From Methylobacterium sp. WL119 (lineage in GTDB: Bacteria > Pseudomonadota > Alphaproteobacteria > Rhizobiales > Beijerinckiaceae), in contig NZ_VRUU01000051.1 of assembly GCF_008039875.1 (NCBI RefSeq), positions 1-38,332 of the forward strand: a stretch of DNA of 38,332 bases, written 5' to 3'. This document shows, one piece after another, positions 25,826-33,317 of this stretch; position 1 is the first letter of the stretch, and each line of letters starts with the position of its first letter. The position numbers and the translations under genes were made by a program. A model generated the notes under the pieces. It was not told where the DNA came from, ran no database searches, and saw only the letters and a list, made by a program, of their open reading frames with translations.

Positions 25826-27571
25826 ATGAGCTACCGCGCACCCGTGTCCGAGATGGTGTTCACCCTGCAGCACATCGCCGGGCTCGACGGCACGGGCGCG
25901 CTCGGCATCGAGGACGCGGACGCGATCCTCACCGAGGCCGGACGCCTCGCCGCCGACGTGCTCGCCCCGCTGAACCGCATCGGCGATCGGCACGGCGCGA
26001 CGCTCGCGGACGGCGTCGTCACCACGGCGCCGGGTTTCGCAGACGCGTACAGGACATTCGTCGCCGGCGGCTGGAACGGGCTCACCGCCGACCCGGACCA
26101 TGGCGGGCAGGGCCTGCCGCAGGTGCTCGACGCGGCCTGCACCGAGATGTGGAACGGCGCCAACCTCGCCTTCGGCCTGTGCCCGCTGCTCACCGCCGGC
26201 GGCATCGAGGCGCTGGCGGCGCACGGCTCGGAGGATCTGAAGGCGCGCTACCTCGGCAAGCTCGTCTCCGGCGAGTGGACCGCGACGATGAACCTGACTG
26301 AGCCGCAGGCCGGCTCGGACCTGGCCGCGATCCGCACCCGCGCGGAGCCGGCCGGCGACGGCAGCTACCGCATCGTCGGCTCGAAGATCTACATCACCTA
26401 CGGCGCCCACGACATGGCCGAGAACATCGTCCACCTCGTGCTCGCCCGCCTGAGGGATGCGCCCGCGGGCACCCGCGGCATCTCGCTGTTCCTGGTGCCG
26501 AAGGTGCTCCCCGACGGTTCGGAGAACGACCTGCGCTGCTCGGGCCTGGAGCACAAGCTCGGCATCCATGCCTCGCCGACCTGCTCGATGGCCTTCGGCG
26601 ACAACGGCGGCGCCGTCGGCTGGCTGATCGGCGAGGCGAATCGCGGGCTCGCCTGCATGTTCACGATGATGAACAACGCCCGCCTCAATGTCGGGCTGCA
26701 GGGCGTGGGCATCGCCGAGGCGGCGACGCAGCGGGCGCTGGCCTACGCCCGCGAGCGCCGGCAGGGAAAAGCGCCGGGCTCCGCCGAGACGAGCCCGATC
26801 GTCGCCCATCCGGACGTGCAGCGCATGCTGTTGACGATGAAGGCCTGCACCGCGGCCGCGCGCGGCATCTGCTACCTGACCGCGGCCGCCCTCGACGCGG
26901 CCGAGGGGCCGGAGGGCAAGGCAGCGCTCGACCGCGCCTCGCTACTGACGCCGGTGGCCAAGGCGTTCTCGACCGACATCGCCAACGAGGTCGCCTCCCT
27001 CGGCGTGCAGGTGCACGGCGGCATGGGCTTCGTCGAGGAGACCGGCGCGGCGCAAGCGATGCGCGACGCCCGCATCCTCGGGATCTACGAGGGCACCAAC
27101 GGCATCCAGGCGATCGACCTCACCGGGCGCAAGCTCCCGTTGAACGACGGCGCCACGGTGCGCGCGCAGATCGCCGCCATGCGCCGGGTCGCCGAAGCCC
27201 TGCTCAAGGCCGCCGACCCGGCCCTCGGCCACGCGCCGGCGCGGCTGCGCGCCGGCATCGAGGCCCTCGACCGTGCCACCAGCCACCAGTTGGCGAGCCT
27301 GAGGTCCAACCGGCCCGACGCGGCCCTCGCCGGCGCGACGCCGTACCTGCGGCTGTTCGGCCTAGCCCAGGGCGCGGCCTGCCTCGCCCGCGAGGCGCTG
27401 GCCGCCCGCGCCGCGCTGAAGGCGGGCGAGACCGATCCGGCGCACGCCGCGCGGATCGCGCTCGCGCGCTTCTTCGCCGAGAACCTGCTGCCGGCCGCCG
27501 ACGGGCTGGCCCAGGTGGTGATCGACGGCGGCGGGTTCCTGGACGATGCGGCCGCAATTCTGGTGGCATGA
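25826..27571 (+). CDS. acyl-CoA dehydrogenase with C-terminal extension (DmdC-like group)
   Basis: A 581-residue FAD enzyme, longer than the 380-residue common type. Order: N-terminal helical part with YRAPVSEMVFTL and GGWNGLTADPDHGGQGLPQ; middle part with TMNLTEPQAGSDLAAIRTRA and GSKIYITYGAHDMAENIVHLVLAR; C-terminal helical domain with NNARLNVGLQGVGIAE and VQVHGGMGFVEETGAAQ. The base Glu422 lies in YEGTNGIQA. A final domain of about 130 residues is typical of the group that includes DmdC (methylmercaptopropionyl-CoA dehydrogenase) and long acyl-CoA dehydrogenases. The substrate is not decided. GGGAGGAA precedes the ATG. With the hydratase downstream it could form part of a beta-oxidation set. 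Confidence 0.93.
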   Translation: MSYRAPVSEMVFTLQHIAGLDGTGALGIEDADAILTEAGRLAADVLAPLNRIGDRHGATLADGVVTTAPGFADAYRTFVAGGWNGLTADPDHGGQGLPQVLDAACTEMWNGANLAFGLCPLLTAGGIEALAAHGSEDLKARYLGKLVSGEWTATMNLTEPQAGSDLAAIRTRAEPAGDGSYRIVGSKIYITYGAHDMAENIVHLVLARLRDAPAGTRGISLFLVPKVLPDGSENDLRCSGLEHKLGIHASPTCSMAFGDNGGAVGWLIGEANRGLACMFTMMNNARLNVGLQGVGIAEAATQRALAYARERRQGKAPGSAETSPIVAHPDVQRMLLTMKACTAAARGICYLTAAALDAAEGPEGKAALDRASLLTPVAKAFSTDIANEVASLGVQVHGGMGFVEETGAAQAMRDARILGIYEGTNGIQAIDLTGRKLPLNDGATVRAQIAAMRRVAEALLKAADPALGHAPARLRAGIEALDRATSHQLASLRSNRPDAALAGATPYLRLFGLAQGAACLAREALAARAALKAGETDPAHAARIALARFFAENLLPAADGLAQVVIDGGGFLDDAAAILVA

Positions 27572-27586
27572 CGCAAGCCTTCCGCC

Positions 27587-27711
27587 CGTCATTCCGGGTC
27601 CGCGATGCGGAGACCGGAATCCAGAACCGCAGATGGCACCTCATCGAGCCCGGCCGGCGGCTCCGGATCCCGGGCGCACCTTCGGCGCCCCGGGATGGCG
27701 GGTCTGGAACG
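27587..27711. repeat. compound palindromic element (REP/MITE-like) between two acyl-CoA genes
   Basis: First hairpin: ATTCCGG at 27591-27597 pairs with CCGGAAT at 27614-27620, with a nested TCCGC/GCGGA stem and a three-base loop. Second hairpin: ATCCCGGGCGC at 27667-27677 pairs with GCGCCCCGGGAT at 27685-27696 with one bulge. CCAGAACC and GGTCTGG on the outside can pair as well. It fills the 202-base gap between the dehydrogenase and hydratase genes. The look is that of a dispersed extragenic repeat. No second copy was seen in the window, so the repeat status is inferred from structure. Confidence 0.6.
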
Positions 27712-27773
27712 GAAACGGTGACATCGATCGGTCGCTGGCGAGGCCTGGAACGAATGATCAGGGGGAGGCGGAG

Positions 27774-28541
27774 ATGAGCGAGCACGTGGCGATCACCGAC
27801 GGCGCGGACGGCGTCCGGTCGATCACGCTGAACCGGCACGAGAAGAAGAACGCGCTCACCGGGGCGATGTACGACGCGATGCGCGAGGCGCTGGCCTCGG
27901 CCGACGCGTCGGATGCCGTCGGCGCGGTGGTGTTCTCCGGGGTGCCCGGCATCTTCTGCGCCGGCAACGACATCGCCGACTTCGTCTCGCGGGCGGAAAA
28001 GGCGTTCAGCGAGGCGCCCTCGCTCCGCTTTATCCGGCAGCTCGCGCGCACGGCGACGCCGATGGTCGCGGCGGTCGACGGGATCGCCGTCGGCATCGGC
28101 ACCACGCTGACGCTGCACTGCGACCTCGTCTATGCCAGCCCGGCGGCGCGCTTCCGCATGCCCTTCGTCGAGCTCGGCCTCGTGCCGGAGGCGGCCTCGA
28201 GCTACCTGCTGCCGCGGCGGATCGGCCGCCTCAAGGCGACCGAGCTGCTGCTGCTGTCGGAAATGTTCGGGGCGGATGCGGCCGAATCGCTCGGGCTCGT
28301 CAACGCGGTGATGCCCTCCGACATGCTGCTGGAGCACGCGCTCGGCCAGGCCGCTCGGCTGGCCGCCCTGCCGCGCGGCGCGCTCGCCGCTTCGCGACAG
28401 CTGATCCGCGGGGACCAGGCCGCGGTCGAGGCGGCGCTGGACGCTGAGGCCGAGGCGTTCGACCGGCAGCTGCGCACGGAGGAAGCGCAGGGCGCGTTCC
28501 GGGCGTTCCTCGCCCGGTCGAAGCCCGGCTCGAGGCCGTGA
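27774..28541 (+). CDS. enoyl-CoA hydratase/isomerase family protein
   Basis: A 255-residue crotonase-fold protein from the ATG at 27774, which follows an excellent GGGGGAGG site. Landmarks are SITLNRHEKKNALTGAMYDAM, the first oxyanion segment IFCAGNDIADF, the second TPMVAAVDGIAVGIGTTL and the segment MPFVELGLVPEAASSYLL. One catalytic Glu is in the ELGLVPE position; the second Glu of true hydratases falls in a region that reads AVGIGTTL, so isomerase-like activity is also possible. The stop overlaps the next gene (GTGA), so it is coupled with the short-chain dehydrogenase. Confidence 0.9.
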   Translation: MSEHVAITDGADGVRSITLNRHEKKNALTGAMYDAMREALASADASDAVGAVVFSGVPGIFCAGNDIADFVSRAEKAFSEAPSLRFIRQLARTATPMVAAVDGIAVGIGTTLTLHCDLVYASPAARFRMPFVELGLVPEAASSYLLPRRIGRLKATELLLLSEMFGADAAESLGLVNAVMPSDMLLEHALGQAARLAALPRGALAASRQLIRGDQAAVEAALDAEAEAFDRQLRTEEAQGAFRAFLARSKPGSRP

Positions 28542-29380
28542 CGCCCGACCTCGGCCAGAAGATCTGCCTCGTCGCGGGCGCCTCGCGCGGCGTCGGGCGG
28601 GGCATCGCCCGGGCGCTCGGCGAGGCGGGCGCCACGGTGGTCGTCACCGCACGGTCGAGCGAGACCGGGCCGCGCACCGAGCAGCGCGCCGAATCGATCG
28701 AGGACACCAGCCGCGAGGTCGACGCCGCCGGCGGCGAGGGCCACCACTATCTCTGCGACCACACCAGCGAGCGCGCCGTCGACGCGCTCGTCCACTGGAC
28801 CCTGCGCCGCTTCGGCCGCATCGACGTTGCGGTCTCGAGCGTCTGGGGCGGCAACGAGGGCTACGACGGCGAGCGCTACCCGGACGGGACCGGATGGGGC
28901 ACGCCGTTCTGGCGCCGCTCGGCCGAGCCGTTCGCGGAATTCGCCCGCGTCGGCCCCTATCCCGGTTTGCTGCTCGCCCGCGCCGTGGCGCCGGCGATGA
29001 TCGCGGCGGGATCGGGCCTGATCGCGCTGGTCTCCTTCGGGACCGAGGAGGGCTACCTCGGCGACGTCTACTACGACCTCGCCAAGGCGACGACGAACCG
29101 CCTCGCCTTCGCCTTCGGAGAGGAGCTGCGCCCGCACGGCGTCACCGCGCTCGCCCTCTCGCCGGGCTTCGTGCGGACCGAGCGCGTCTGCGACCTCGGG
29201 CAGGGCGCGCTCGCCACCGAGAGCCCGCTCTATGCCGGCCGCGCGCTGGCGGCGCTCGCCGCAGACCCCGACGTGATCGCCCGGTCGGGCCGGGTGATCC
29301 ACGCCGGCGACATCGCGGCGGAATACGGTTTCACGGATGCCGACGGGACGCAGCCCGCCCGGTTCCGGATCAAGCCCTGA
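28538..29380 (+). CDS. short-chain dehydrogenase/reductase (DHRS1-like)
   Basis: A 280-residue SDR starting with GTG at 28538, overlapping the hydratase stop by four bases. NAD(P)-binding motif is VAGASRGVGRGIARALG; the active-site Tyr and Lys are in YYDLAKATTNRLAFAF, with the upstream Ser in LVSFGTEEGYL. It has the long loop SSVWGGNEGYDGERYPDG that is seen in the DHRS1-like branch. The substrate is unknown; operon context suggests an oxo- or hydroxyacyl compound. The arginines after the glycine motif (TARSSET) may favour NADP. Confidence 0.88.
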   Translation: MTPDLGQKICLVAGASRGVGRGIARALGEAGATVVVTARSSETGPRTEQRAESIEDTSREVDAAGGEGHHYLCDHTSERAVDALVHWTLRRFGRIDVAVSSVWGGNEGYDGERYPDGTGWGTPFWRRSAEPFAEFARVGPYPGLLLARAVAPAMIAAGSGLIALVSFGTEEGYLGDVYYDLAKATTNRLAFAFGEELRPHGVTALALSPGFVRTERVCDLGQGALATESPLYAGRALAALAADPDVIARSGRVIHAGDIAAEYGFTDADGTQPARFRIKP

Positions 29381-29413
29381 CACGCAACGCCCGACCCACG
29401 CGCGGAGGAAGCG

Positions 29414-30274
29414 ATGACCGGTACCCTGGCCGACAAGACCCTGTTCATCACCGGCGCCTCGCGCGGCATCGGGCTCGCCATCGGCCTGCGCGCGGCCCGC
29501 GACGGGGCCAACGTGGTGATCGCGGCCAAGACCGAGACGCCCCACCCCAAGCTCGAGGGCACGATCCACACCGCCGCGGCCGCGATCGAGGCGGCCGGCG
29601 GCCGGGCGCTGCCGCTGGTGGTCGACGTGCGCGACGAGGATTCGGTGCGCGACGCCTTCACGCGCGCCGCGGAGACGTTCGGCGGCGTCGACATCGTGGT
29701 CAACAACGCCAGCGCGATCTCGCTGACCCCGACGCGCCAGACCGAGATGAAGCGCTTCGACCTGATGCATCAGATCAACACGCGCGGGACCTACATGGTC
29801 TCGAAATACGCGCTTCCCTATCTGGAAAAGGCGCAGAACCCGCACATCCTGATGCTGTCGCCGCCGCTCGACATGGCGGAGAAGTGGTTCTCGCCGCACC
29901 TCGCCTACACGATGGCGAAGTTCGGGATGTCGCTGTGCGTGCTCGGCCTCGCCGGCGAGCTGCGCAAGGCCGGCATCGCCGTGAACGCGCTGTGGCCGCG
30001 CACCACCATCGCGACGGCGGCGGTCAACAACCTGCTCGGCGGCGAGGCGCTGATGCGGGCGAGCCGCACCCCCGAGATCATCGCCGACGCGGCCCATACC
30101 CTGTTTCTGAAGCCGGCTCGCGAGATCACCGGCCAATTCCTGATCGACGACACGTTCCTGTCGCAGAACGGCGTCACGGATTTCTCGCAATACCGCGTCA
30201 CCGCGGGCGTACCCCTTGCGCCGGACTTCTTCGTGCCGGATGCAAGCGCGCCGCCGCCCCACGCGCTCGACTGA
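29414..30274 (+). CDS. short-chain dehydrogenase/reductase (HSDL2-like)
   Basis: A 286-residue SDR. Motifs: FITGASRGIGLAIGLRAARD; the HSDL2-type segment IAAKTETPHPKLEGTIHTAA; NNASAISLTPT; the LMLSPPLDM active-site Ser; and YTMAKFGMSLCVLG with catalytic Tyr and Lys. The later piece NALWPRTTIATAAVNNLLGG is also typical. Human HSDL2 is a peroxisomal/mitochondrial SDR linked to lipid metabolism; the reaction is unproven. It lies 33 bases after the previous SDR behind a GCGGAGGAAGCG site, so it is in the same operon. Its last codons overlap the first of three hairpins that continue towards corA. Confidence 0.9.
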   Translation: MTGTLADKTLFITGASRGIGLAIGLRAARDGANVVIAAKTETPHPKLEGTIHTAAAAIEAAGGRALPLVVDVRDEDSVRDAFTRAAETFGGVDIVVNNASAISLTPTRQTEMKRFDLMHQINTRGTYMVSKYALPYLEKAQNPHILMLSPPLDMAEKWFSPHLAYTMAKFGMSLCVLGLAGELRKAGIAVNALWPRTTIATAAVNNLLGGEALMRASRTPEIIADAAHTLFLKPAREITGQFLIDDTFLSQNGVTDFSQYRVTAGVPLAPDFFVPDASAPPPHALD

Positions 30275-30340
30275 GCGCGTTCGTCCCTGAACGGCGCTCG
30301 CGTGAGCGCCCCCGCCCATGACGGCGCTCGACAGAGCGCC
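30261..30340 (+). repeat. three evenly spaced hairpins with core GCGCTC-N4-GAGCGC
   Basis: Hairpin 1: ACGCGCTC (30261-30268), loop GACT, GAGCGCGT (30273-30280), covering the SDR stop codon. Hairpin 2: GGCGCTC (30293-30299), loop GCGT, GAGCGCC (30304-30310). Hairpin 3: GGCGCTC (30323-30329), loop GACA, GAGCGCC (30334-30340). Cores start 31 and 30 bases apart. Units two and three are diverged 30-bp direct repeats. No T tract follows. All arms are perfect and loops are four bases. Confidence 0.85.
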
Positions 30341-30360
30341 CATCCCCAGGTTCGCTCTTC

Positions 30361-31365
30361 GTGATCTTCATCCACCAGCCGGTCACCGGCACCGGCCAGA
30401 TGCTGCTGGAGCGCCGCCCCCTCGAGCTGCAGGACCCGATCCCCGACGACACCGTCTGGCTCGACATGATCAAGCCGACGCGGGAGGAGGACCTCAAGGT
30501 CGAGGCCTTCATGGGCATCCAGGTGCCGACGCGGGAGGAGATGAAGGACATCGAGCCGTCCGAGCTGCTCTACGTCGAGGACGGCGCCCGCTACATGACC
30601 GGGCGCGTGCTCTCGAAGGTCAGCGATTCGGAGGATCCGGGGCTCGCCGGCATCACCTTCATCCTGCAGGGCCGCAAGCTCGTGACGGTGCGCTACGAGG
30701 AGCCGCAGGCGTTCCGGATGTACACCCAGCGCGCCGGCCGGGCGACCGGCAGCGGGCCGACGGGGACGCCCTCGGGCGAGACCATCCTCGCCGGCCTGAT
30801 CGAGGCGGTGATCGACCGCGCGGCGGACGTGCTCCAGCTCCAGGGCGAGCGCATCGACCGGCTCTCGGGCAAGATCTTCGAGGTCCAGGCCGACCCGAGC
30901 GCGCGCAACACCGCGCTCCAGGACACGCTCCGCGCCCTCGGCCGCCACGGCGACCTGATCTCGAAGCAGCGCGAGAGCCTCGTCTCGATGGAGCGCATCC
31001 TGCTCTCGCTCTCGGCCACCTACCGGACGGCCAAGGCCCCGCGCGAGCTGCGCGAGGACGTGCGCTCGACCCTGCGCGACCTGCAATCGCTCGAGGAGCA
31101 CGCGACCTTCCTGTCCTCGAAGATCCAGTTCCTGCTCGACGCGACTCTGGGGCTGGTGAACCTCGAGCAGAACAACATCATCAAGCTGTTCTCGGTCATG
31201 GCGGTGGTGTTCATGCCCCCGACGCTGATCGCCTCGATCTACGGGATGAACTTCAAGACCATGCCGGAGCTCGACTGGAGCTTCGGCTACCCGATGGCGG
31301 TGGTGATGATGGTCGTCGCCGCCGTGCTGCCTTACGTGTTCTTCCGCTGGAAGAAGTGGCTCTAG
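30361..31365 (+). CDS. corA: CorA-family magnesium/divalent cation transporter
   Basis: A 334-residue CorA, starting with GTG at 30361. The large cytosolic N-terminal domain has TVWLDMIKPTREEDLKVEAF and a long stalk helix with ERIDRLSGKIFEVQ. Two transmembrane helices follow: the first, FSVMAVVFMPPTLIASIYGM, ends in the selectivity motif Gly295-Met296-Asn297; the second is near the C-terminus (MAVVMMVVAAVLPYVFF). The acidic loop MPELDW and the final basic KKWL match the family. It forms a homopentamer in the inner membrane, importing Mg2+ (or Co2+, Ni2+). It lacks a recognisable Mg2+ leader riboswitch, but its 5' region carries the three hairpins at 30261-30340. Confidence 0.93.
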   Translation: MIFIHQPVTGTGQMLLERRPLELQDPIPDDTVWLDMIKPTREEDLKVEAFMGIQVPTREEMKDIEPSELLYVEDGARYMTGRVLSKVSDSEDPGLAGITFILQGRKLVTVRYEEPQAFRMYTQRAGRATGSGPTGTPSGETILAGLIEAVIDRAADVLQLQGERIDRLSGKIFEVQADPSARNTALQDTLRALGRHGDLISKQRESLVSMERILLSLSATYRTAKAPRELREDVRSTLRDLQSLEEHATFLSSKIQFLLDATLGLVNLEQNNIIKLFSVMAVVFMPPTLIASIYGMNFKTMPELDWSFGYPMAVVMMVVAAVLPYVFFRWKKWL

Positions 31366-31421
31366 ACGGCCGCCGCGCGCCGCCGCGGGCGGCGATCGCC
31401 GGCGGATAGGAACCTCTCGGG

Positions 31422-32186
31422 ATGTGCGGACGCTTCTTCATCGCCCAGGCGCCCGAACGCTTCGCCGAATTCTACGGCTACCCGGAGCGCCCGAACTTCC
31501 CGCCGCGCTACAACGTGGCGCCGACGCAGCCCGTGCCGATCGTGATCGCCGAGGGCGGCGCGCGGCATTTCCGGCTGGTGCGCTGGGGATTCTGGCCGAG
31601 CTGGCTGAAGGACCCCAAGACCTTTCCGCTGGTGATCAACGCGCGGGTCGAGACCATCCTGGAGAAGGCGACCTTCCGCGGCGCGGTGCGCCACCGCCGC
31701 TGCGTCTTCCTGGCCGACGGCTTCTACGAATGGCGGCGCGAGGGCACCGGACGCAGCGCGGTGCGGACACCCTTCGCGATCCGCCGCGCGGACGGCGCGC
31801 CGATGGCGCTCGCCGGCCTGTGGGAATCCTGGCTCGGGGCGGACGGCTCGGAGATCGACACGGCGGCCATCGTCACGACGGGGGCCAACGGAACCATGGC
31901 GGCGGTGCACGACCGGATGCCGGCGATCCTCGCGCCGGAGCAGGTCGCACCCTGGCTCGACACCCGCGCGGTGGATCAGGCCGAGGCGGCGGCCCTCTGC
32001 CGGCCATGCCCGGACGACTGGCTCCGCCTCGACCCGGTCTCCGACCGGGTGAACGCCGTTCGCAACGACGACGCGGCGTTGATCGAGCCGGTCGGCCGGC
32101 CTCAGCCGGCCATCCCACCGGCGGATCGTCCAGCAGCCGAACAGCCGCGGTCCAGCGACGAGGACGCGCAAGGCAGCCTGTTCTGA
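31422..32186 (+). CDS. SRAP (YedK/HMCES) abasic-site DNA-protein crosslink protein
   Basis: A 254-residue SOS-response-associated peptidase family protein. The invariant Cys2 (MCGRF) becomes N-terminal after Met removal and crosslinks to abasic sites in single-stranded DNA. Asn73 (VINARVET), Glu103 (FYEW) and His163 (HDRMP) complete the active site and align with E. coli YedK Cys2/Asn75/Glu105/His160. The core ends near residue 220. An extra acidic/Pro-rich tail (about 222-254) ends QGSLF, which looks like a sliding-clamp-binding peptide. This would tether the protein to replication forks, comparable in idea to the PIP box of human HMCES. It lies 56 bases after corA. Confidence 0.93.
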   Translation: MCGRFFIAQAPERFAEFYGYPERPNFPPRYNVAPTQPVPIVIAEGGARHFRLVRWGFWPSWLKDPKTFPLVINARVETILEKATFRGAVRHRRCVFLADGFYEWRREGTGRSAVRTPFAIRRADGAPMALAGLWESWLGADGSEIDTAAIVTTGANGTMAAVHDRMPAILAPEQVAPWLDTRAVDQAEAAALCRPCPDDWLRLDPVSDRVNAVRNDDAALIEPVGRPQPAIPPADRPAAEQPRSSDEDAQGSLF

Positions 32187-32510
32187 ACCGGCACACGCGG
32201 TAACAGAAACGTGAGGCCGACATACAACTTATGTTGGTGTCACTTCTCGCCGGCCGAGTGAACGTGCAGCATCCAACCGCCCTATGATACTTTTACGTTG
32301 GTTGGGGCGCGGCAGCCGTGCCCCCGACCCTATCGAGGCACGACGTGGCCGGCGTTTGCGCACCGGGTCCACGAAAGCCTGATGCTCAGGTCACGCGACT
32401 AACAAATCTGAACATCAGACGTTTGTTTGACGCAAAACTGTCAGTGCCCTATCGTCTATTGCTTTCGCATTTGCACGATCATCGATTTCATCACCTGCGA
32501 GATCATATCC
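32187..32510. other. 324-base AT-richer intergenic stretch with inverted repeats
   Basis: No convincing gene is seen. Base composition is visibly more AT-rich than the flanks. It holds an inverted repeat AACAAATCTGA / TCAGA-CG-TTTGTT (32401-32427, with a two-base bulge) and the pairable CCAAC/GTTGG near 32273-32305. These could be operators or part of a promoter for the orphan gene at 32511. Confidence 0.4.
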
Positions 32511-32900
32511 ATGATTGCTTATCGATGCGAGAAAGCAGCTCTCAAGACCCGGATACGACAGAGCCGTCGGCGCATCGGCCATTCGAACGATCTGATGGCG
32601 CTGTCCCGCTTGGCGATCGATCGGTCGCGCGAGGCGATCCGATCCTCGAGCACGCGTTTCGCCCCGGCGTGGCAGGAACCGAAGCATGCCGTCTCCGTCG
32701 GCGCCGTCCAGACTCTCCTGGCCGACATGAACGGCGAGGCGCTCGATGCGGTCGTCGAGGACTTCTCCGCCGCCTACCGCGAAGCTGTGGCGACCGGGAA
32801 CGACGAGGCCGCCGACATCGTGCGGAAGGCCCTGGTGATCCTGGGTCGCCATCTCGCCAAAAGCCTTGGGCCGAAGGCGGCCGGAGTCTCGATAAATTGA
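32511..32900 (+). CDS. hypothetical protein, orphan-like
   Basis: A 129-residue frame from the ATG at 32511; an in-frame ATG at 32427 would add a Cys-rich stretch from AT-rich DNA that is unlikely to be coding. The N-terminal third is basic (KAALKTRIRQSRRRIGHS). The middle has VGAVQTLLADMNGEALDAVV and the end is helical (ADIVRKALVILGRHLAKSL). No family recognised and no signal peptide. It may be a gene specific to a strain or genus. Its surroundings are AT-rich and it is followed closely by a truncated regulator-like frame, hinting at an accessory patch. Start and reality are uncertain. Confidence 0.5.
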   Translation: MIAYRCEKAALKTRIRQSRRRIGHSNDLMALSRLAIDRSREAIRSSSTRFAPAWQEPKHAVSVGAVQTLLADMNGEALDAVVEDFSAAYREAVATGNDEAADIVRKALVILGRHLAKSLGPKAAGVSIN

Positions 32901-32937
32901 TTGGCTCCGTGGGAGGCTGTGCCTATGAGGTCGTCTT

Positions 32938-33156
32938 GTGAAAAAGCCGGATGCCCATCTGTCCATCGCGCGCGCGAGCCTCGAGCGGATCGCGCAAACG
33001 CTCGATGAGCCGGTCAGCACGTTCTTCACGGGGGGCGAGCCCGAATCCCGCGAGGCCGAGACCTTGGCCCTCGTCCGAGCCTTCGACCGCATCAGGGATC
33101 CGCAGGCCCGCGCCCGCTGCCTGACCTTCGTGACGGCCGAGGCCGACCGCTCGTAG
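32938..33156 (+). pseudogene. C-terminal remnant of an XRE-family regulator lacking its HTH
   Basis: A 72-residue frame beginning with GTG at 32938. The peptide ASLERIAQTLDEPVSTFF, then REAETLALVRAFDRIRDPQARARCL, resembles the second half of alphaproteobacterial Cro/CI regulators (pattern 'L-x-x-L-D-V-P-V-S-x-F-F ... E-T-L-x-L-V-R-A-Y-x-R-I-x-D-P'). The DNA-binding helices that should come before it are absent: an in-frame TGA lies 9 bases upstream of the GTG, and I saw no HTH in neighbouring frames. It is either a decayed gene or a deliberately short protein that could interfere with full-length regulators. Confidence 0.5.
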
Positions 33157-33317
33157 CCGGCCCCACCCCGTGTGCGGCGCCGCGCCTTCGCGGCGACCGA
33201 CCCGCACGGAGCGACGAGATTCGACCTCTTCCCTGCCTCCGGGAGGCGTGACGCTCCCGTCGCGCCGGCTCGCGCGTCCGCGCGGGCTCGGTACCGCGTC
33301 CAGGCGGACGCCGGCCG

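Noticed and set aside
30261..30340. The three hairpins as a small CRISPR array
   Set aside because: Only three diverged units of about 30 bp exist, with no constant repeat/variable spacer pattern and no cas gene nearby.
30275..30360. Mg2+ riboswitch (M-box or mgtA type) before corA
   Set aside because: The region is too short and consists of three simple hairpins with no sequence like known Mg2+ leaders. It is reported as a structural repeat instead.
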